Of a stretch of 64,000 nt of DNA, positions 9,069-18,295 are shown one piece after another. The translations under genes were made by a program, and so were the position numbers. The notes beneath the pieces were generated by a model that searched no databases, was not told the origin of the DNA, and was given only the letters and a program-made list of their open reading frames with translations. Positions within the stretch are counted from its first letter, which is position 1. Every line of letters begins with the position of its first letter. Source of the DNA: Allosalinactinospora lopnorensis (GTDB lineage Bacteria > Actinomycetota > Actinomycetes > Streptosporangiales > Streptosporangiaceae); NCBI RefSeq assembly GCF_000981225.1, contig NZ_LAJC01000016.1:27741-91740 (forward strand), given 5' to 3'.

Positions 9069-9671
9069 TCAGGCCGCGGCCTGGATTCCACGCTCCTTGG
9101 CGTAGTCGGCGAGCATCCCGCGGAGCTGCCGGCGAGCGCGGTGCAGCCGGGACATCACGGTTCCCAGCGGCGTCTCCATAAGGGCGGCTACCTCCTTGTA
9201 GGAGTAGCCCTCGATGTCGATCAGGTACACCACCACACGGAACTCCTCCGGCAACTGTGCCAGCGAGTGCCGGATGGTGGAGTCGGGCAGGTGCTCGAGA
9301 ACCTCGGACTCAGCGGAGCGGGAGCCGGTCGAGGCGTGCGTGTCGGCGGCGGCGAGCTGCCAGTCCTTGATCTCGTCAGTGGTCTCCTGGCGCGGCTCGC
9401 GCTGCTTCTTGCGGTACCCATTGATGAAGGTGTTGGTCAGGATCCGGTACAACCACGCCCGCAGGTTCGTGCCCGCCCGGAACTGGTGGAAGTTGGCGAA
9501 GGCCTTCGTGAAGGTCTCCTGCACCAGATCCTCGGCGTCAGCGGAGTTCCGCGTCATACGCAGGGCAGTGGGGTACAGCTGCTCGGCGTACGGGGTCACT
9601 GCGGAGACGAAGTCCAGATGTTCCGCGCCGTCTTCGTCTTCGGTGGTGCGCTCCAGTTCGATGGTCGCCAA
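9069..9671 (-). CDS. ECF sigma factor, SigR/SigH type
   Basis: A 200-residue ECF sigma factor. Region 2 spans about residues 25-90 ([40 protein letters not shown]); region 4 spans about 130-190 ([35 protein letters not shown]). The KKQREP and HLPDS blocks are those of the thiol-stress factor SigR of Streptomyces and SigH of mycobacteria. The start is a TTG at 9671 behind AAGGGGG, giving MATIELERT. SigR-type genes are normally followed by a zinc anti-sigma gene (rsrA, HxxxCxxC); none is visible in the 490 bp downstream. The target set may overlap thiol homeostasis; see the thioredoxin gene at 32808. Confidence 0.88.
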   Translation of the reverse strand: MATIELERTTEDEDGAEHLDFVSAVTPYAEQLYPTALRMTRNSADAEDLVQETFTKAFANFHQFRAGTNLRAWLYRILTNTFINGYRKKQREPRQETTDEIKDWQLAAADTHASTGSRSAESEVLEHLPDSTIRHSLAQLPEEFRVVVYLIDIEGYSYKEVAALMETPLGTVMSRLHRARRQLRGMLADYAKERGIQAAA

Positions 9672-9755
9672 ATTTCCCCCTTAGGACGGACGACCGTTGA
9701 TTGCTACCAACTTGTTAGACGCTTGCCGAGCCGCTTCGCGATGAGTCCAACCGAC

Positions 9756-9769
9756 GTGATAAGCATCAC
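9756..9769. promoter_or_regulatory. Palindrome between divergent sigma factor and purS
   Basis: GTGAT-AAGC-ATCAC is a perfect 5-bp inverted repeat in the 270-bp region between the two divergent genes. It may be an operator for either. Confidence 0.3.
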
Positions 9770-9941
9770 GAAATGGCAAGATTCGACCAGCGCCGCCTAA
9801 ACGTACGGTAAAGACGTCTGCGCACCGCCCCCCTGGACTCCGAAGAGTCCGCAGGTACCGTACGCTTCTTCGTGCCTCTTCCGCGTCGGCGGAGAGCCCC
9901 GGACCGTTGTCTCGCAGTACGGCACACCAGTGGAGGACTCT

Positions 9942-10184
9942 GTGGCCCGCGTCGTCGTTGACGTCATGCTCAAGCCGGAGATCCTGGACCCCCAGGGACA
10001 GGCCATCCTCGGGGCGTGCGGCCGCCTCGGGTTCGAGGCGGTCTCCGAGGTCCGGCAGGGCAAGCGCTTCGAGGTGGAGATCGATGGCGAGGTGGGCGAG
10101 GACAGGCTCGACGACATCCGCCGGCTTGCCGAGACGCTGCTCGCCAACCCCGTCATCGAGGACTTCGAGCTGCGGGTCGAGTAG
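9942..10184 (+). CDS. purS: Phosphoribosylformylglycinamidine synthase subunit PurS
   Basis: An 80-residue protein starting MARVVVDVMLKPEILDPQGQ, the recognisable PurS opening, with GKRFEVEID and the LLANPVIEDFEL end. PurS is the small structural subunit that joins the ammonia-channelling PurQ and the synthase PurL to make FGAM in purine synthesis. The frame opens at GTG 9930, but GTG 9942 follows GGAGGA (9932-9937) and matches the family N-terminus, so I prefer it. purQ and purL follow on the same strand. Confidence 0.92.
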   Translation: MARVVVDVMLKPEILDPQGQAILGACGRLGFEAVSEVRQGKRFEVEIDGEVGEDRLDDIRRLAETLLANPVIEDFELRVE

Positions 10185-10268
10185 CCCGCCCCGGCCGCCC
10201 CGGCCAGTTTCGGTACTCCCTCTACGGGAACTCTAGCTAATGTGCCGAACCGGTCGCGAGGGCTTTCG

Positions 10269-10721
10269 ATGGGCGTGAAATTCTCGATCGTGCTCCCCCG
10301 GCAGCCGTACACCGTCGGTGTTGTACGGAGATTTCTTACCGAAGCACTGCGAGCCAACGGCGTCTGCGACGAATGCCGATTCAGTATCCTGCTCACCGCG
10401 TCCGAGGCGTGCGCCAATGTCATCGAGCACGGAACCCGGGCACCGAATTACGAGGTCAAAGCCAATGTGGCCGGCGGCAGCTGTCTCCTGCGGATCGTCG
10501 ACAGAGGGCCAACGTTCGACGCGGACCAGGTGCCCCTGCCGGATCCGGACGAGGAGTCGGGCAGGGGCATTCTGCTGATGCGTCACCTTTCGGACGACGT
10601 GACCTTCACCTCCTCCCGTTTCGGCGGGACCACGGTCCAGCTGCACAAGCGGCTGCACCACGGCGGGGAGCACAGCAGCGCCGGGTGCGGGATGGACCGC
10701 ACACCCGCCATGCTCTGCTGA
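10269..10721 (+). CDS. Anti-sigma-type ATP-binding protein (RsbW/SpoIIAB-like)
   Basis: A 150-residue protein with a GHKL/HATPase fold. The N box is [11 protein letters not shown], the G1 region is VDRGPTFD, and the G2 region is [14 protein letters not shown]. Proteins of this kind are serine kinases that bind sigma factors or anti-anti-sigma factors; the genome of a typical actinomycete has dozens. ATG 10269 follows GAGGG at about 6 bp; an upstream in-frame start at 10242 is weaker. It lies between purS and purQ on the same strand, an unusual place, with a TAGCTAAT box just upstream that may be its own -10. Partner unknown. Confidence 0.8.
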   Translation: MGVKFSIVLPRQPYTVGVVRRFLTEALRANGVCDECRFSILLTASEACANVIEHGTRAPNYEVKANVAGGSCLLRIVDRGPTFDADQVPLPDPDEESGRGILLMRHLSDDVTFTSSRFGGTTVQLHKRLHHGGEHSSAGCGMDRTPAMLC

Positions 10722-10894
10722 GCGGCCGACCAACGCGGTCAAAGGAGGTCGCCGGGTCCGCGGGGCTCCGCGCCCTCTCCCCGCATCGCGATAGCCGAGG
10801 TCAGCAGGTAGCCTCAAAACCAAGACACGCCGGGCGCGACGACCGGACACCGCGTACGGCCTTGCTCCCACGGACGATCTTTCGGAGAGTGCCC

Positions 10895-11599
10895 ATGACA
10901 GCCCGTGTGGGCGTCGTCACCTTCCCCGGTTCCCTCGACGACAGGGACGCCGCGCGTGCGGTCCGCATCGCGGGGGCGGAGCCCGTCGCCCTCTGGCACG
11001 GCGACGCCGACCTCAAGGGCGTCGACGCGGTGATCCTGCCCGGCGGCTTCTCTTACGGCGACTACCTCCGCTGCGGCGCCATCGCCCGCTTCGCCCCGAT
11101 CATGGCGGAGCTGGTGCCGCCCGCGCGCTCGGGGGAGCTACCGGTTCTGGGCATCTGCAACGGCTTCCAGATCCTGTGCGAGAGCCACCTGCTGCCCGGC
11201 GCGCTCACCCGGAACCGCTCGCTGCACTTCATCAACCGCGACCAGCGCCTGCGGATCGAGTCCGCCGGCACCGCGTGGACCAACCGCTACCTGCCGGGCC
11301 AGGAGATCCTGGTGGTACTGAAAAGCGGCGAGGGCAACTACGTTGCCGCGCCCGAGACCCTGGACGAGTTGGAGCGCAGCGGCCGGGTGGTCGCACGCTA
11401 CGTAGGCACCGCGCCCAACGGTTCGCAGCGCGACATCGCCGGCATCAGCAACGAGCACGGCAACATCGTCGGGCTCATGCCGCACCCGGAGCACGCGGTT
11501 GAGGAGCTCACTGGCCCCTCTGTCGACGGGCTGGGGTTCTTCACCTCGCTTGTCGCGCGCGTCACCGAAGCCTCTCCGGCCCCGGCGGGGACGGGATGA
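10895..11599 (+). CDS. purQ: Phosphoribosylformylglycinamidine synthase subunit PurQ
   Basis: A class I glutamine amidotransferase of 234 residues. It opens [19 protein letters not shown], has the oxyanion block [12 protein letters not shown], the nucleophile cysteine in [11 protein letters not shown] (about residue 88), and the His-Glu pair in MPHPEHAV. It releases ammonia from glutamine for PurL. ATG 10895 follows GGAGAG. A small membrane protein gene separates it from purL. Confidence 0.95.
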   Translation: MTARVGVVTFPGSLDDRDAARAVRIAGAEPVALWHGDADLKGVDAVILPGGFSYGDYLRCGAIARFAPIMAELVPPARSGELPVLGICNGFQILCESHLLPGALTRNRSLHFINRDQRLRIESAGTAWTNRYLPGQEILVVLKSGEGNYVAAPETLDELERSGRVVARYVGTAPNGSQRDIAGISNEHGNIVGLMPHPEHAVEELTGPSVDGLGFFTSLVARVTEASPAPAGTG

Positions 11600-11642
11600 T
11601 CCGGGCGGTTCCGCGACACCCGTACGTAAGGGGACTGACCCG

Positions 11643-12140
11643 ATGATGGCGCTGCTGCGCTCCCGGAGAATGCTGGTCATCCTGGTCGGCGTGGTCACCG
11701 CCGCTCTGATCGCCACCGGGGCCGTCGGCCTGTTCAATGCCATGCGCGCGCCCGCTCCCGCCCCTCCGTCCCCTCCGCAGGGGCAGGGTGCGGAGGAGTC
11801 CGCGCCCGCCCCCGAGATGGACGCTCTCGGCAGCGCCCCGGACGAGGTCGACTACACCGATCTCGGGGAGGAGTGCGAAGGGGGCGAGTGCTACCGCCTG
11901 GTCGGGATCACCGCTGAGGGGCTCGACGGGGACGAGGCGATCGAAGCCGTCTACGGCCACCTGCTGGACCAGGAATGGGGTCAGGTGGTCCCCGAGGGGA
12001 GCCAGGAACCCGAGGACGTCCCTGAGACCGACACCATCCTGACCGACGGCGAGGTCATGGTGCAGGGGAGCAGTGCCCCCTACGCCCAGGACACCACCGC
12101 CGGCCTGATCCTCGCGCACGCCCAGGCCCCGAACCAGTGA
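11643..12140 (+). CDS. Hypothetical membrane-anchored protein in the pur operon
   Basis: A 165-residue protein with one N-terminal membrane helix (residues about 10-33), a Pro/Ala-rich linker and an acidic outer domain with a Cys pair in [14 protein letters not shown]. The topology suggests an extracytoplasmic domain held by the helix. AAGGGGA precedes ATG 11643. It ends where an alternative GTG start of purL overlaps (GTGA at 12137). I do not recognise a family; the [20 protein letters not shown] region looks like a folded domain. Confidence 0.65.
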   Translation: MMALLRSRRMLVILVGVVTAALIATGAVGLFNAMRAPAPAPPSPPQGQGAEESAPAPEMDALGSAPDEVDYTDLGEECEGGECYRLVGITAEGLDGDEAIEAVYGHLLDQEWGQVVPEGSQEPEDVPETDTILTDGEVMVQGSSAPYAQDTTAGLILAHAQAPNQ

Positions 12141-12193
12141 TCCGACCTCCCACGGCGCACGCCGCACACCGCACAGCCCGAACGGAAAAACGA

Positions 12194-14491
12194 ATGCCCG
12201 AAGCAGCGCAGGCCGACACCGTCGCGACCGCCGAGGCCACACCGGACACCCCGCAGCCATTCGCCGAACTCGGCATGGCCGACGACGAATACGCGCGCGT
12301 GCGCGAGATCCTCGGGCGCCGCCCCACCTCCGCCGAGCTGGCCATCTACTCGGTGATGTGGAGCGAGCACTGCTCCTACAAGAGCTCCAAGGTGCACCTG
12401 CGCCAGTTCGGCGAGAAGGCGCCCGAGAACGACGCTCTGCTGGTGGGCATCGGGGAGAACGCGGGTGTGGTCGACGTCGGCGACGGATACGCCGTGACCT
12501 TCAAGATCGAGTCGCACAACCACCCCTCCTACGTCGAACCGCACCAGGGCGCGGCCACGGGTGTCGGCGGTATCGTCCGCGACATCCTCACCATGGGCGC
12601 CCGCCCCGTCGCGGTCATGGACGCGTTGCGCTTCGGGCCCGCCGACGCCCCCGACACCCGCCGGGTGCTGCCGGGCGTCGTCTCCGGCATCTCGTTCTAC
12701 GGCAACTGCCTCGGTCTGCCCAACATCGGCGGTGAACTGGGCTTCGGAGCCGGCTACGCCGCCAACCCGCTGGTGAACGCGCTGTGCATGGGCATCATGA
12801 AGCACGAGGACATCAAGCTGGCGCAGGCGCCCGGGCCGGGGAACAAGGTGGTCCTGTTCGGCGCTACCACCGGTCCCGACGGCATCGGCGGCGCCTCCGT
12901 TCTGGCCAGCGCGAGCTTCGACGACGAGAGCCACGCCAAGCGGCCCAGCGTCCAGGTCGGCGATCCTTTCCTGGAGAAGCTGCTGATCGAGTGCAGCCTG
13001 GAGCTGTTCGGCAAGGATCTGGTCGTCGGCATCCAGGACCTCGGTGCGGCCGGCGTCTCCTGCTCCACCACCGAACTCGCCGCGGGCGGCACCGGCGGCA
13101 TGCGCGTCGAGCTCGACCGGGTTCCGCTGCGCGACCCCCGGCTCGCGCCCGAAGAGATCCTGATGAGCGAGTCGCAGGAGCGCATGATGGCGATCGTCGA
13201 GCCGGCCAGGCTCGACGAGTTCATGGCGGTCTGCGCGAAGTGGAACATCCTGGCCACCGAGATCGGCGAGGTCACCGACGTCACCGCTGAGGAGGCCGAG
13301 CGCGGCGGCCGCCTGGTGATGACCTGGAACGGCGAGACCGTGGTGGACCTGCCTCCGCGCACCGCCTCCGATGAGGGCCCGGTCTACGAGCGCCCCTACG
13401 CCCGCCCAGCCGACCAGGACGGGCTGCAGGCCGACGACCCGTCGCGCCTGGAGCGCCCCAAGACCGACGACGAGCTGCGCGAGCAGGTGCTGCGGGTACT
13501 CGCCGCACCCGGGATCTGCGACCCCACGTGGGTCACCGAGCAGTACGACCGCTACGTGCTGGGCAACACGGTCCTCGCCACGCCGCACGACGGTGGCATG
13601 ATCCGGCTCTCGGACGACACCGACCGGGGCGTCGCCCTGGCCACCGACGGCAACGGCCGCTACACGCGGCTCGACCCCTACACCGGGGCCCGGGCCGCCT
13701 ACGCCGAGGCGTTCCGCAACGTGGCCGCCACCGGCGCGCGCCCGCTCGCCGTGACGAACTGCCTGAACTTCGGCTCCCCGGAGGACCCGGGCGTGATGTG
13801 GCAGTTCGCCGAGTCCGTCCGGGGGCTGGCCGACGCCTGCGGGCAGCTCGGCACCCCGGTCACCGGCGGCAACGTCAGCTTCTACAACCAGACCGGGGAC
13901 ACGGCGATCCACCCGACTCCGGTCATCGGCGTCCTCGGCGTGATCGACGACGTCAACGACCGGCTGAGGACGGCCTTCGGCCACGACGCCGACGGCGCGG
14001 CGATCTTCCTGCTCGGTGAGACCCGCGCGGAACTCGGCGGTTCCGCCTGGGCCGACGTCGTCCACGGCCACCTCGGCGGGCTGCCGCCGAAGGTGGACCT
14101 GGCGGCCGAGGCCGCCCTGGCCGAGGTACTGGCCGACGCCGCCGAGTACGGCGTGGCCGCCGCGGCGCACGACCTGTCCGACGGCGGGCTGGTGGCCGCC
14201 CTCGCCGAGTCCTCGCTGCGCGGCAACATCGGGTGCGCGGTCGAGCTCGACGACCCGTTCACCGACCTGTTCAGCGAGTCGACGGCCCGCGCGATCGTGG
14301 TGGTCCGCCCCGACGCCGAGTCCGCGTTCACCGAGCTGTGCACCCGGCACGGCGTCCCGGCAGCGGCGATCGGAACCGTCGGCGGATCCAGCCTCACCGT
14401 GCGCCACCCGGCCGGCGGGTTCGAGATCCCCCTCGACGACCTGCGCACCGCCCACGCCTCCACCTTCCCCGGGATCTTCGACGCCGAGTAG
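12194..14491 (+). CDS. purL: Phosphoribosylformylglycinamidine synthase subunit PurL
   Basis: The short-type PurL, 765 residues. Recognisable blocks include [15 protein letters not shown] at the N-terminus, the ATP/FGAR-binding [15 protein letters not shown], and the AIR synthase-like repeats ([15 protein letters not shown]; later [17 protein letters not shown]). It uses ATP and ammonia from PurQ to turn FGAR into FGAM. The start is not certain: ATG 12194 matches family N-termini, while GTG 12137 would overlap the previous stop by 4 bp and add 19 residues. An antisense ORF of 791 codons in this region is a shadow. Confidence 0.95.
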   Translation: MPEAAQADTVATAEATPDTPQPFAELGMADDEYARVREILGRRPTSAELAIYSVMWSEHCSYKSSKVHLRQFGEKAPENDALLVGIGENAGVVDVGDGYAVTFKIESHNHPSYVEPHQGAATGVGGIVRDILTMGARPVAVMDALRFGPADAPDTRRVLPGVVSGISFYGNCLGLPNIGGELGFGAGYAANPLVNALCMGIMKHEDIKLAQAPGPGNKVVLFGATTGPDGIGGASVLASASFDDESHAKRPSVQVGDPFLEKLLIECSLELFGKDLVVGIQDLGAAGVSCSTTELAAGGTGGMRVELDRVPLRDPRLAPEEILMSESQERMMAIVEPARLDEFMAVCAKWNILATEIGEVTDVTAEEAERGGRLVMTWNGETVVDLPPRTASDEGPVYERPYARPADQDGLQADDPSRLERPKTDDELREQVLRVLAAPGICDPTWVTEQYDRYVLGNTVLATPHDGGMIRLSDDTDRGVALATDGNGRYTRLDPYTGARAAYAEAFRNVAATGARPLAVTNCLNFGSPEDPGVMWQFAESVRGLADACGQLGTPVTGGNVSFYNQTGDTAIHPTPVIGVLGVIDDVNDRLRTAFGHDADGAAIFLLGETRAELGGSAWADVVHGHLGGLPPKVDLAAEAALAEVLADAAEYGVAAAAHDLSDGGLVAALAESSLRGNIGCAVELDDPFTDLFSESTARAIVVVRPDAESAFTELCTRHGVPAAAIGTVGGSSLTVRHPAGGFEIPLDDLRTAHASTFPGIFDAE

Positions 14492-14500
14492 GAGGCGGGG

Positions 14501-14710
14501 TCACTCCTCCTCCGCGGCTCCCGGATGATTCTCCGCCTCGGGATCAGTCATCTCGGGGTCGGTGGCGGGTTCGCCTTCGTCGGTGACCGTGGGCTCCGGT
14601 TCCAGCTCCTCCTGCACGCGGGTGGGCCTGCCTGAACGCAGTGTCCCCTCGACCTCGCGCTCCATCTGGTCGTCGAGCTTCGGGCCGTGCTTGCTGCTCC
14701 CTCGCTCCAT
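14501..14710 (-). CDS. Small conserved acidic protein next to purL
   Basis: A 69-residue very hydrophilic protein, basic at the start (MERGSSKHGPKLDDQMEREVEG) and almost only acidic after residue 35. The N-terminal block is one I know as a conserved small actinobacterial hypothetical, often found downstream of purL. AAGGGGG lies upstream of the ATG. It is convergent with purL with 9 bp between the stops. Function unknown; probably intrinsically disordered. Confidence 0.7.
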   Translation of the reverse strand: MERGSSKHGPKLDDQMEREVEGTLRSGRPTRVQEELEPEPTVTDEGEPATDPEMTDPEAENHPGAAEEE

Positions 14711-15122
14711 GGCGAGGCCCCCTTAGCGTGTCGGGATCGTGTCTCCGGAGGATCCGGCTACCCGGTTACCCCGCGCCCGAACCCGCGGCCCGCAGGATTT
14801 CATCCTGCGCGAACAGCTCATCCGCCCCTGCCGCGAAGAGCTCGGCGCGTCCTGCATGCCGACCGCTGTCTCGGGCAGCGGTACCTCAGGCACCGCGGAA
14901 TACCCGGGAAGGCGGGACCCGCGACGGGAAGCCCGGATGCCGCGGGTCCGGCCCGCGAGCCGGGCCCACTCCCCGATCCCGGCAGGAGCCTTCCGGTCGG
15001 GGCGGTGCCGGTGCGCGGCAGCGGAGCGCAGCCGGCCGGATTCGCCGGCGGCGCGGCTGACGGGGGCGGCGCCCGGCGTGCGCTTTACGATGGGGGAACA
15101 GACCAACCGCGGAGGGCGGGAC
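14711..15122. other. 410-bp spacer with a short perfect hairpin
   Basis: No gene is supported. The clear structure is CGCAGGAT-TTC-ATCCTGCG at 14791-14809 (8-bp stem, 3-nt loop). A TACGAT box at 15085-15090 may be the -10 of the next gene. Confidence 0.4.
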
Positions 15123-15359
15123 ATGCGCAGAGGACGGGTGAAAGGGTCTCTGGGGAGCCACGAGCGGCCCTACAGCGCGTTACGGTTCCGGTTGGTCCTC
15201 GCGCTGTTCGGGGCGCTGGTACTCCTTACCGGAACAGTGCTCGCGGTGCTGCTGACCGACTCGGCACCACTGGCCGTCATCCTCGGCGCCGGCTTCGTCG
15301 GAGCCTGCTTCAACGTGTACTGGGTGAGCCAGCGCCTGCACTACGAACAATCCGGGTGA
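15123..15359 (+). CDS. Small two-helix membrane protein
   Basis: 78 residues from ATG 15123, which follows GGAGGG at 6 bp. Two membrane helices lie at about residues 21-43 and 47-68, and the N-terminus is basic (MRRGRVKGSLGSHERPY). It resembles the DUF4229-type small membrane proteins of actinomycetes in size and topology, but I cannot assign it firmly. The open frame extends far upstream to 14739 without coding character. Confidence 0.65.
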   Translation: MRRGRVKGSLGSHERPYSALRFRLVLALFGALVLLTGTVLAVLLTDSAPLAVILGAGFVGACFNVYWVSQRLHYEQSG

Positions 15360-15387
15360 ACACGCTGTCCGGGACTCGGCGGCCGCC

Positions 15388-16761
15388 TCACCCGGTCAGC
15401 CGCTCCCGGGCCGCCCGGAGCGCGGCGGCGCCGAGGAGGTAGCCGAGGAAGGAGACCGTGGGCATGGCCACCGGGCCGTGGTAGCCAGGGCCCTCGATAC
15501 CGGTGACGAGCAGGCCGGTCACCACCGCGACGCCGCCGAACACGATGAGCCCCCAGCGCAGCCACACCGGCGGCGACCTCCACGGGTCCGGCCGCTCGCC
15601 CGCGCTCCCCGCGACAGCGGAGGTCGAGCCGCTGCGGACCTCGATCCGGCCGAAGACCGCGACGAGGACGGTGAGTACAACGGCCACCACCAGCACCCAG
15701 GGGACGCGGAGCAGTAGCCATTCGGCCGAGCCCACCGGCACCTGCGGGAAGATCTCCGTGGGGAAGAGCACGGCGGCAGCGATGACAGCGGCGACCATGT
15801 GCCACAGGAAGAGGGTCAGCACGACCGTGTTCACCCCCACAACCGCCGTCCACGGGCCGATGCGCCGCAGCATGCGGTTGGCCGGGCCGCTGAGCAGCAA
15901 CACGACCGCGGTCTGCGTGTAGGCGAGGGTGAGCAGCGCGAAGGTGGGCGGTGAGGCGTTCTGCAGCTCCTCCCCCGGCACGCTCACCATACTCACCGGG
16001 TATGGGCCGAACATCGTCAACGCCAGTAGCAGCGCGGTCCCTCCGGCGCCCAGCAGCGCGAACGGCACCGGATGCCGCGGCAGGCGGCCGTCCCGCCAGG
16101 CGAACCCGAGCTGGTGCACGGTCAGCCAGACCAGGAGGAAGTTCGCCTCGCCGATGACGGGGACGCCGAAGCCGATCCGGGCGGTGTCGATTAGCAGGAC
16201 GGCGGCCGTGAGCGCCGCGGGAACCGCGAGGCCGGCGCGCCGGTGCAGGGCGTACATCAGTGGGGTCAGGAAGACCACCGAGATGTAGGCGGCGAGGAAC
16301 CACAGTGGGATCAGCGCGGCCCAGACGGCCAGCCCGATGTCCTCCTCGTCCAGGCCCAGCGCACGGCCCGCCAGGGCGAAGACGGCGAGGGCCACCAGGA
16401 GGGCGGTCGTCGGCCGCATCAACCGGTCGGTGCGACCGAGCAGCCATCCCGCGGTGCCGCCGCCGCGGCGGTAGTGCGAGGTGAGGGAGGCGGCGTTGGC
16501 GTACCCGCCGACCAGGAAGAAGATCGGCATGACCTGGAGGAGCCAAGTCAACGGGTGGGCCCACGGTATGTGGACGAGCGCGTTCTCACCGGTGATGCCG
16601 CCCTCGGGGGTGCGCACGACGACGACCGCGAGCCAGTGGCCCAGAACGACCGCGGAGATGGCGAATGCCCGGAGCAGGTCGACGTAGCGGTCGCGGTGGT
16701 CGGGGGCCCGCTCCGCTGTCCGGCGCAGCCGTCGCACGCCTACGAGAGGACCGTGTTCCAT
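15388..16761 (-). CDS. Acyltransferase family 3 membrane protein
   Basis: A 457-residue integral membrane protein with about ten helices. Its first helix carries RYVDLLRAFAISAVVLGHW, the conserved Arg and His start of acyltransferase 3 proteins (as in OafA and NolX-type enzymes). FFLVGGYANAASL is another family block. Such enzymes O-acylate sugars, antibiotics or lipids at the membrane. No neighbouring gene tells the substrate. The start ATG 16761 is the only upstream option with a good fit. Confidence 0.85.
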   Translation of the reverse strand: MEHGPLVGVRRLRRTAERAPDHRDRYVDLLRAFAISAVVLGHWLAVVVVRTPEGGITGENALVHIPWAHPLTWLLQVMPIFFLVGGYANAASLTSHYRRGGGTAGWLLGRTDRLMRPTTALLVALAVFALAGRALGLDEEDIGLAVWAALIPLWFLAAYISVVFLTPLMYALHRRAGLAVPAALTAAVLLIDTARIGFGVPVIGEANFLLVWLTVHQLGFAWRDGRLPRHPVPFALLGAGGTALLLALTMFGPYPVSMVSVPGEELQNASPPTFALLTLAYTQTAVVLLLSGPANRMLRRIGPWTAVVGVNTVVLTLFLWHMVAAVIAAAVLFPTEIFPQVPVGSAEWLLLRVPWVLVVAVVLTVLVAVFGRIEVRSGSTSAVAGSAGERPDPWRSPPVWLRWGLIVFGGVAVVTGLLVTGIEGPGYHGPVAMPTVSFLGYLLGAAALRAARERLTG

Positions 16762-16883
16762 ACCCTCACCCGACCAGGTTCCCGCGTATCAGGAGGCTGG
16801 TGCGGGCACCGCTACCCGTGACCCCCCGTCCGGGAAACCAGGGCGCGGGCGGTCATCGCCGAGGGTGCCTTCCGGCCGCCCGG

Positions 16884-17843
16884 TTACGGGAGCCAGTCCT
16901 GCCAGACGTCGGAGTTGTCCGCCACCCACTCGGCCGCGGCGTCCTCGGGATCCATCCCCTCGTCGGCGATCATCCGGGCGACCGTGTTCTGGTCCTCGTT
17001 GGTCCACTGCCACTTGTCGAGGAACCGGTAGGCGTCGCCGCCCTTTTCGGTGAACCCCTTCCGGAAGATCTTGTTCAACTCGTACTCGGGGTAGCCGCAC
17101 CCGATGTCCTCCGGGTCGATCTCGCAGCCCTCGACGTACTCGGGGAACTCCACCTGGACCAGATCGAAGTCCTCGAACAGCCACTGCGGCTGGTAAAAGT
17201 AGAACAGCACCGGCTCTTCCTGCTCGTACCTCTCGCGTATCTCGGAGATCTGCTCCTCCTCGGACCCCGCGTAGACGATCTTCAGATCCAGGCCGAAATT
17301 GTTGATCATGCCCTGGTCCTGGGTGACGAACGAGGGGTCGCTGCCGAGGAACACCCCCTTGTCCTCGGACTGTGGGGAAGCGAAGAGATCGGTGTTCTTC
17401 TTGAGCCCCTTGACCGTACCGATCTCCGGGTGCTCCTCGACCAGGTACTTCGGTATGTACCAGCCGATGATGCCCTCATTGCCGTTCGGACCGCCGTCGG
17501 CGGCACCGCCGGTGCCGCCGGGGCCATAGAGCTCCATCTGCTCCTGGTGGCCCCAGTTCTCCACGATCACATCGACCGATCCCCCGTCCAGCCCTCGCCA
17601 CGAGGCGTCCTCGTCGAGCTGCACGTGCTCGGTCCGGTAGCCGAGCTCGTTCTCCAGCAGATAGGTCAGAACCGCGGCCGAGGCCTGGTAGCCCACCCAG
17701 CCGTTCACAGCGATGCGCACCTCGCCGGGCGCCTCCGACGCGTCGTTCTCGGTGGCCGATGCCAGGCAGGAGGTAACGAGCGGCATGGACAGGACTGCGG
17801 CGAGCGCCGTGAGGATGGCCGATCCGAGTCTCGTCTCGCGCAC
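16884..17843 (-). CDS. Glycine betaine/proline ABC transporter substrate-binding lipoprotein
   Basis: From GTG 17843 (GGAGAGA upstream) the product is 319 residues. It has a lipoprotein signal with the lipobox VTSC at about residues 21-24 and an OpuAC-type domain (VRIAVNGWVGYQASAAVLTY, WGHQEQMELYG, GIIGWYIPKYL, YFYQPQWLFEDFDL). The Trp and Tyr residues fit the aromatic betaine cage. No permease or ATPase gene is adjacent, so it either serves a transporter elsewhere or works with the choline genes upstream. A broken second copy lies just upstream. Confidence 0.9.
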   Translation of the reverse strand: MRETRLGSAILTALAAVLSMPLVTSCLASATENDASEAPGEVRIAVNGWVGYQASAAVLTYLLENELGYRTEHVQLDEDASWRGLDGGSVDVIVENWGHQEQMELYGPGGTGGAADGGPNGNEGIIGWYIPKYLVEEHPEIGTVKGLKKNTDLFASPQSEDKGVFLGSDPSFVTQDQGMINNFGLDLKIVYAGSEEEQISEIRERYEQEEPVLFYFYQPQWLFEDFDLVQVEFPEYVEGCEIDPEDIGCGYPEYELNKIFRKGFTEKGGDAYRFLDKWQWTNEDQNTVARMIADEGMDPEDAAAEWVADNSDVWQDWLP

Positions 17844-17890
17844 TGGTCGTCTCTCCGTCGATATATCCGGCCGGGGGAACCGGCGCGGGC

Positions 17891-17928
17891 AGCGGACGTG
17901 CGGCAGCGGGAGGCGCCGCACGTCCGCT
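17891..17928 (-). terminator. Strong hairpin after the decayed betaine-binding copy
   Basis: A perfect 14-bp stem (17891-17904 with 17915-17928, loop of 10) directly follows the stop of the pseudogene at 17936 and precedes the intact gene. It probably isolates the intact gene from read-through. Confidence 0.65.
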
Positions 17929-17935
17929 GTCCCGG

Positions 17936-18294
17936 CTACGGACGGGGGGCGGTGCCTTCGGGCATCCGGGGTCTCCGGATGTCCGGGTTCTCTCGGACCC
18001 ACCGGGCCACCGCGTCCTCGGACCCCGCTCCTCGTCCACGATCGGCTGGACGACCGTGTTCTGGTCCCGGTCGGTCCACTGCCAACCGTCCAAGAACCGG
18101 TGGGCGGGGTCTCCCTTCTCGACGAACCCGGCGCGGAAGATCCTGTTCAACCTGTATCCAGGGTAATCACAGAGAACATCCTCCGGGGCGGCGCCGCAAC
18201 CCTCCTCCGGGGGGAAATCCCCCCCGGAGGAGAGCGGGCCCCTCGAACGGCCACCGCGGCCGGCGGAGGCGGAACAGCGCCGGCTCTTCCCGGG
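17936..18294 (-). pseudogene. Remnant of a second betaine-binding protein gene (C-terminal third)
   Basis: Pieces in three frames match the C-terminal ~110 residues of the neighbouring intact gene in order: REEPALFRLRRPRWPFEG (compare QEEPVLFYFYQPQWLFED), then APEDVLCDYPGYRLNRIFRA and FLDGWQWTDRDQNTVVQPI (compare FLDKWQWTNEDQNTVARMI), then SEDAVARWVRENPDIR before a stop at 17936. At least two frameshifts separate the pieces. The N-terminal two thirds are gone, cut exactly where the choline dehydrogenase gene ends. A tandem duplication followed by decay is the simplest reading. Confidence 0.85.
18202..18232 (-). terminator. Hairpin terminator of choline dehydrogenase gene, inside the pseudogene
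   Basis: A 13-bp stem (18202-18214 with 18220-18232) with a short A/T loop lies about 65 bp after the stop at 18296 on the minus strand. It falls within the decayed copy. Confidence 0.6.
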
Positions 18295-18295
18295 C

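Noticed and set aside
12080..14455. A 791-codon antisense ORF opposite purL
   Set aside because: Typical open shadow frame in GC-rich DNA; purL is fully conserved on the other strand.
14739..15122. Coding extension upstream of the small membrane protein at 15123
   Set aside because: The frame is open but codon use is not coding-like and a good ribosome site fixes the start at 15123.
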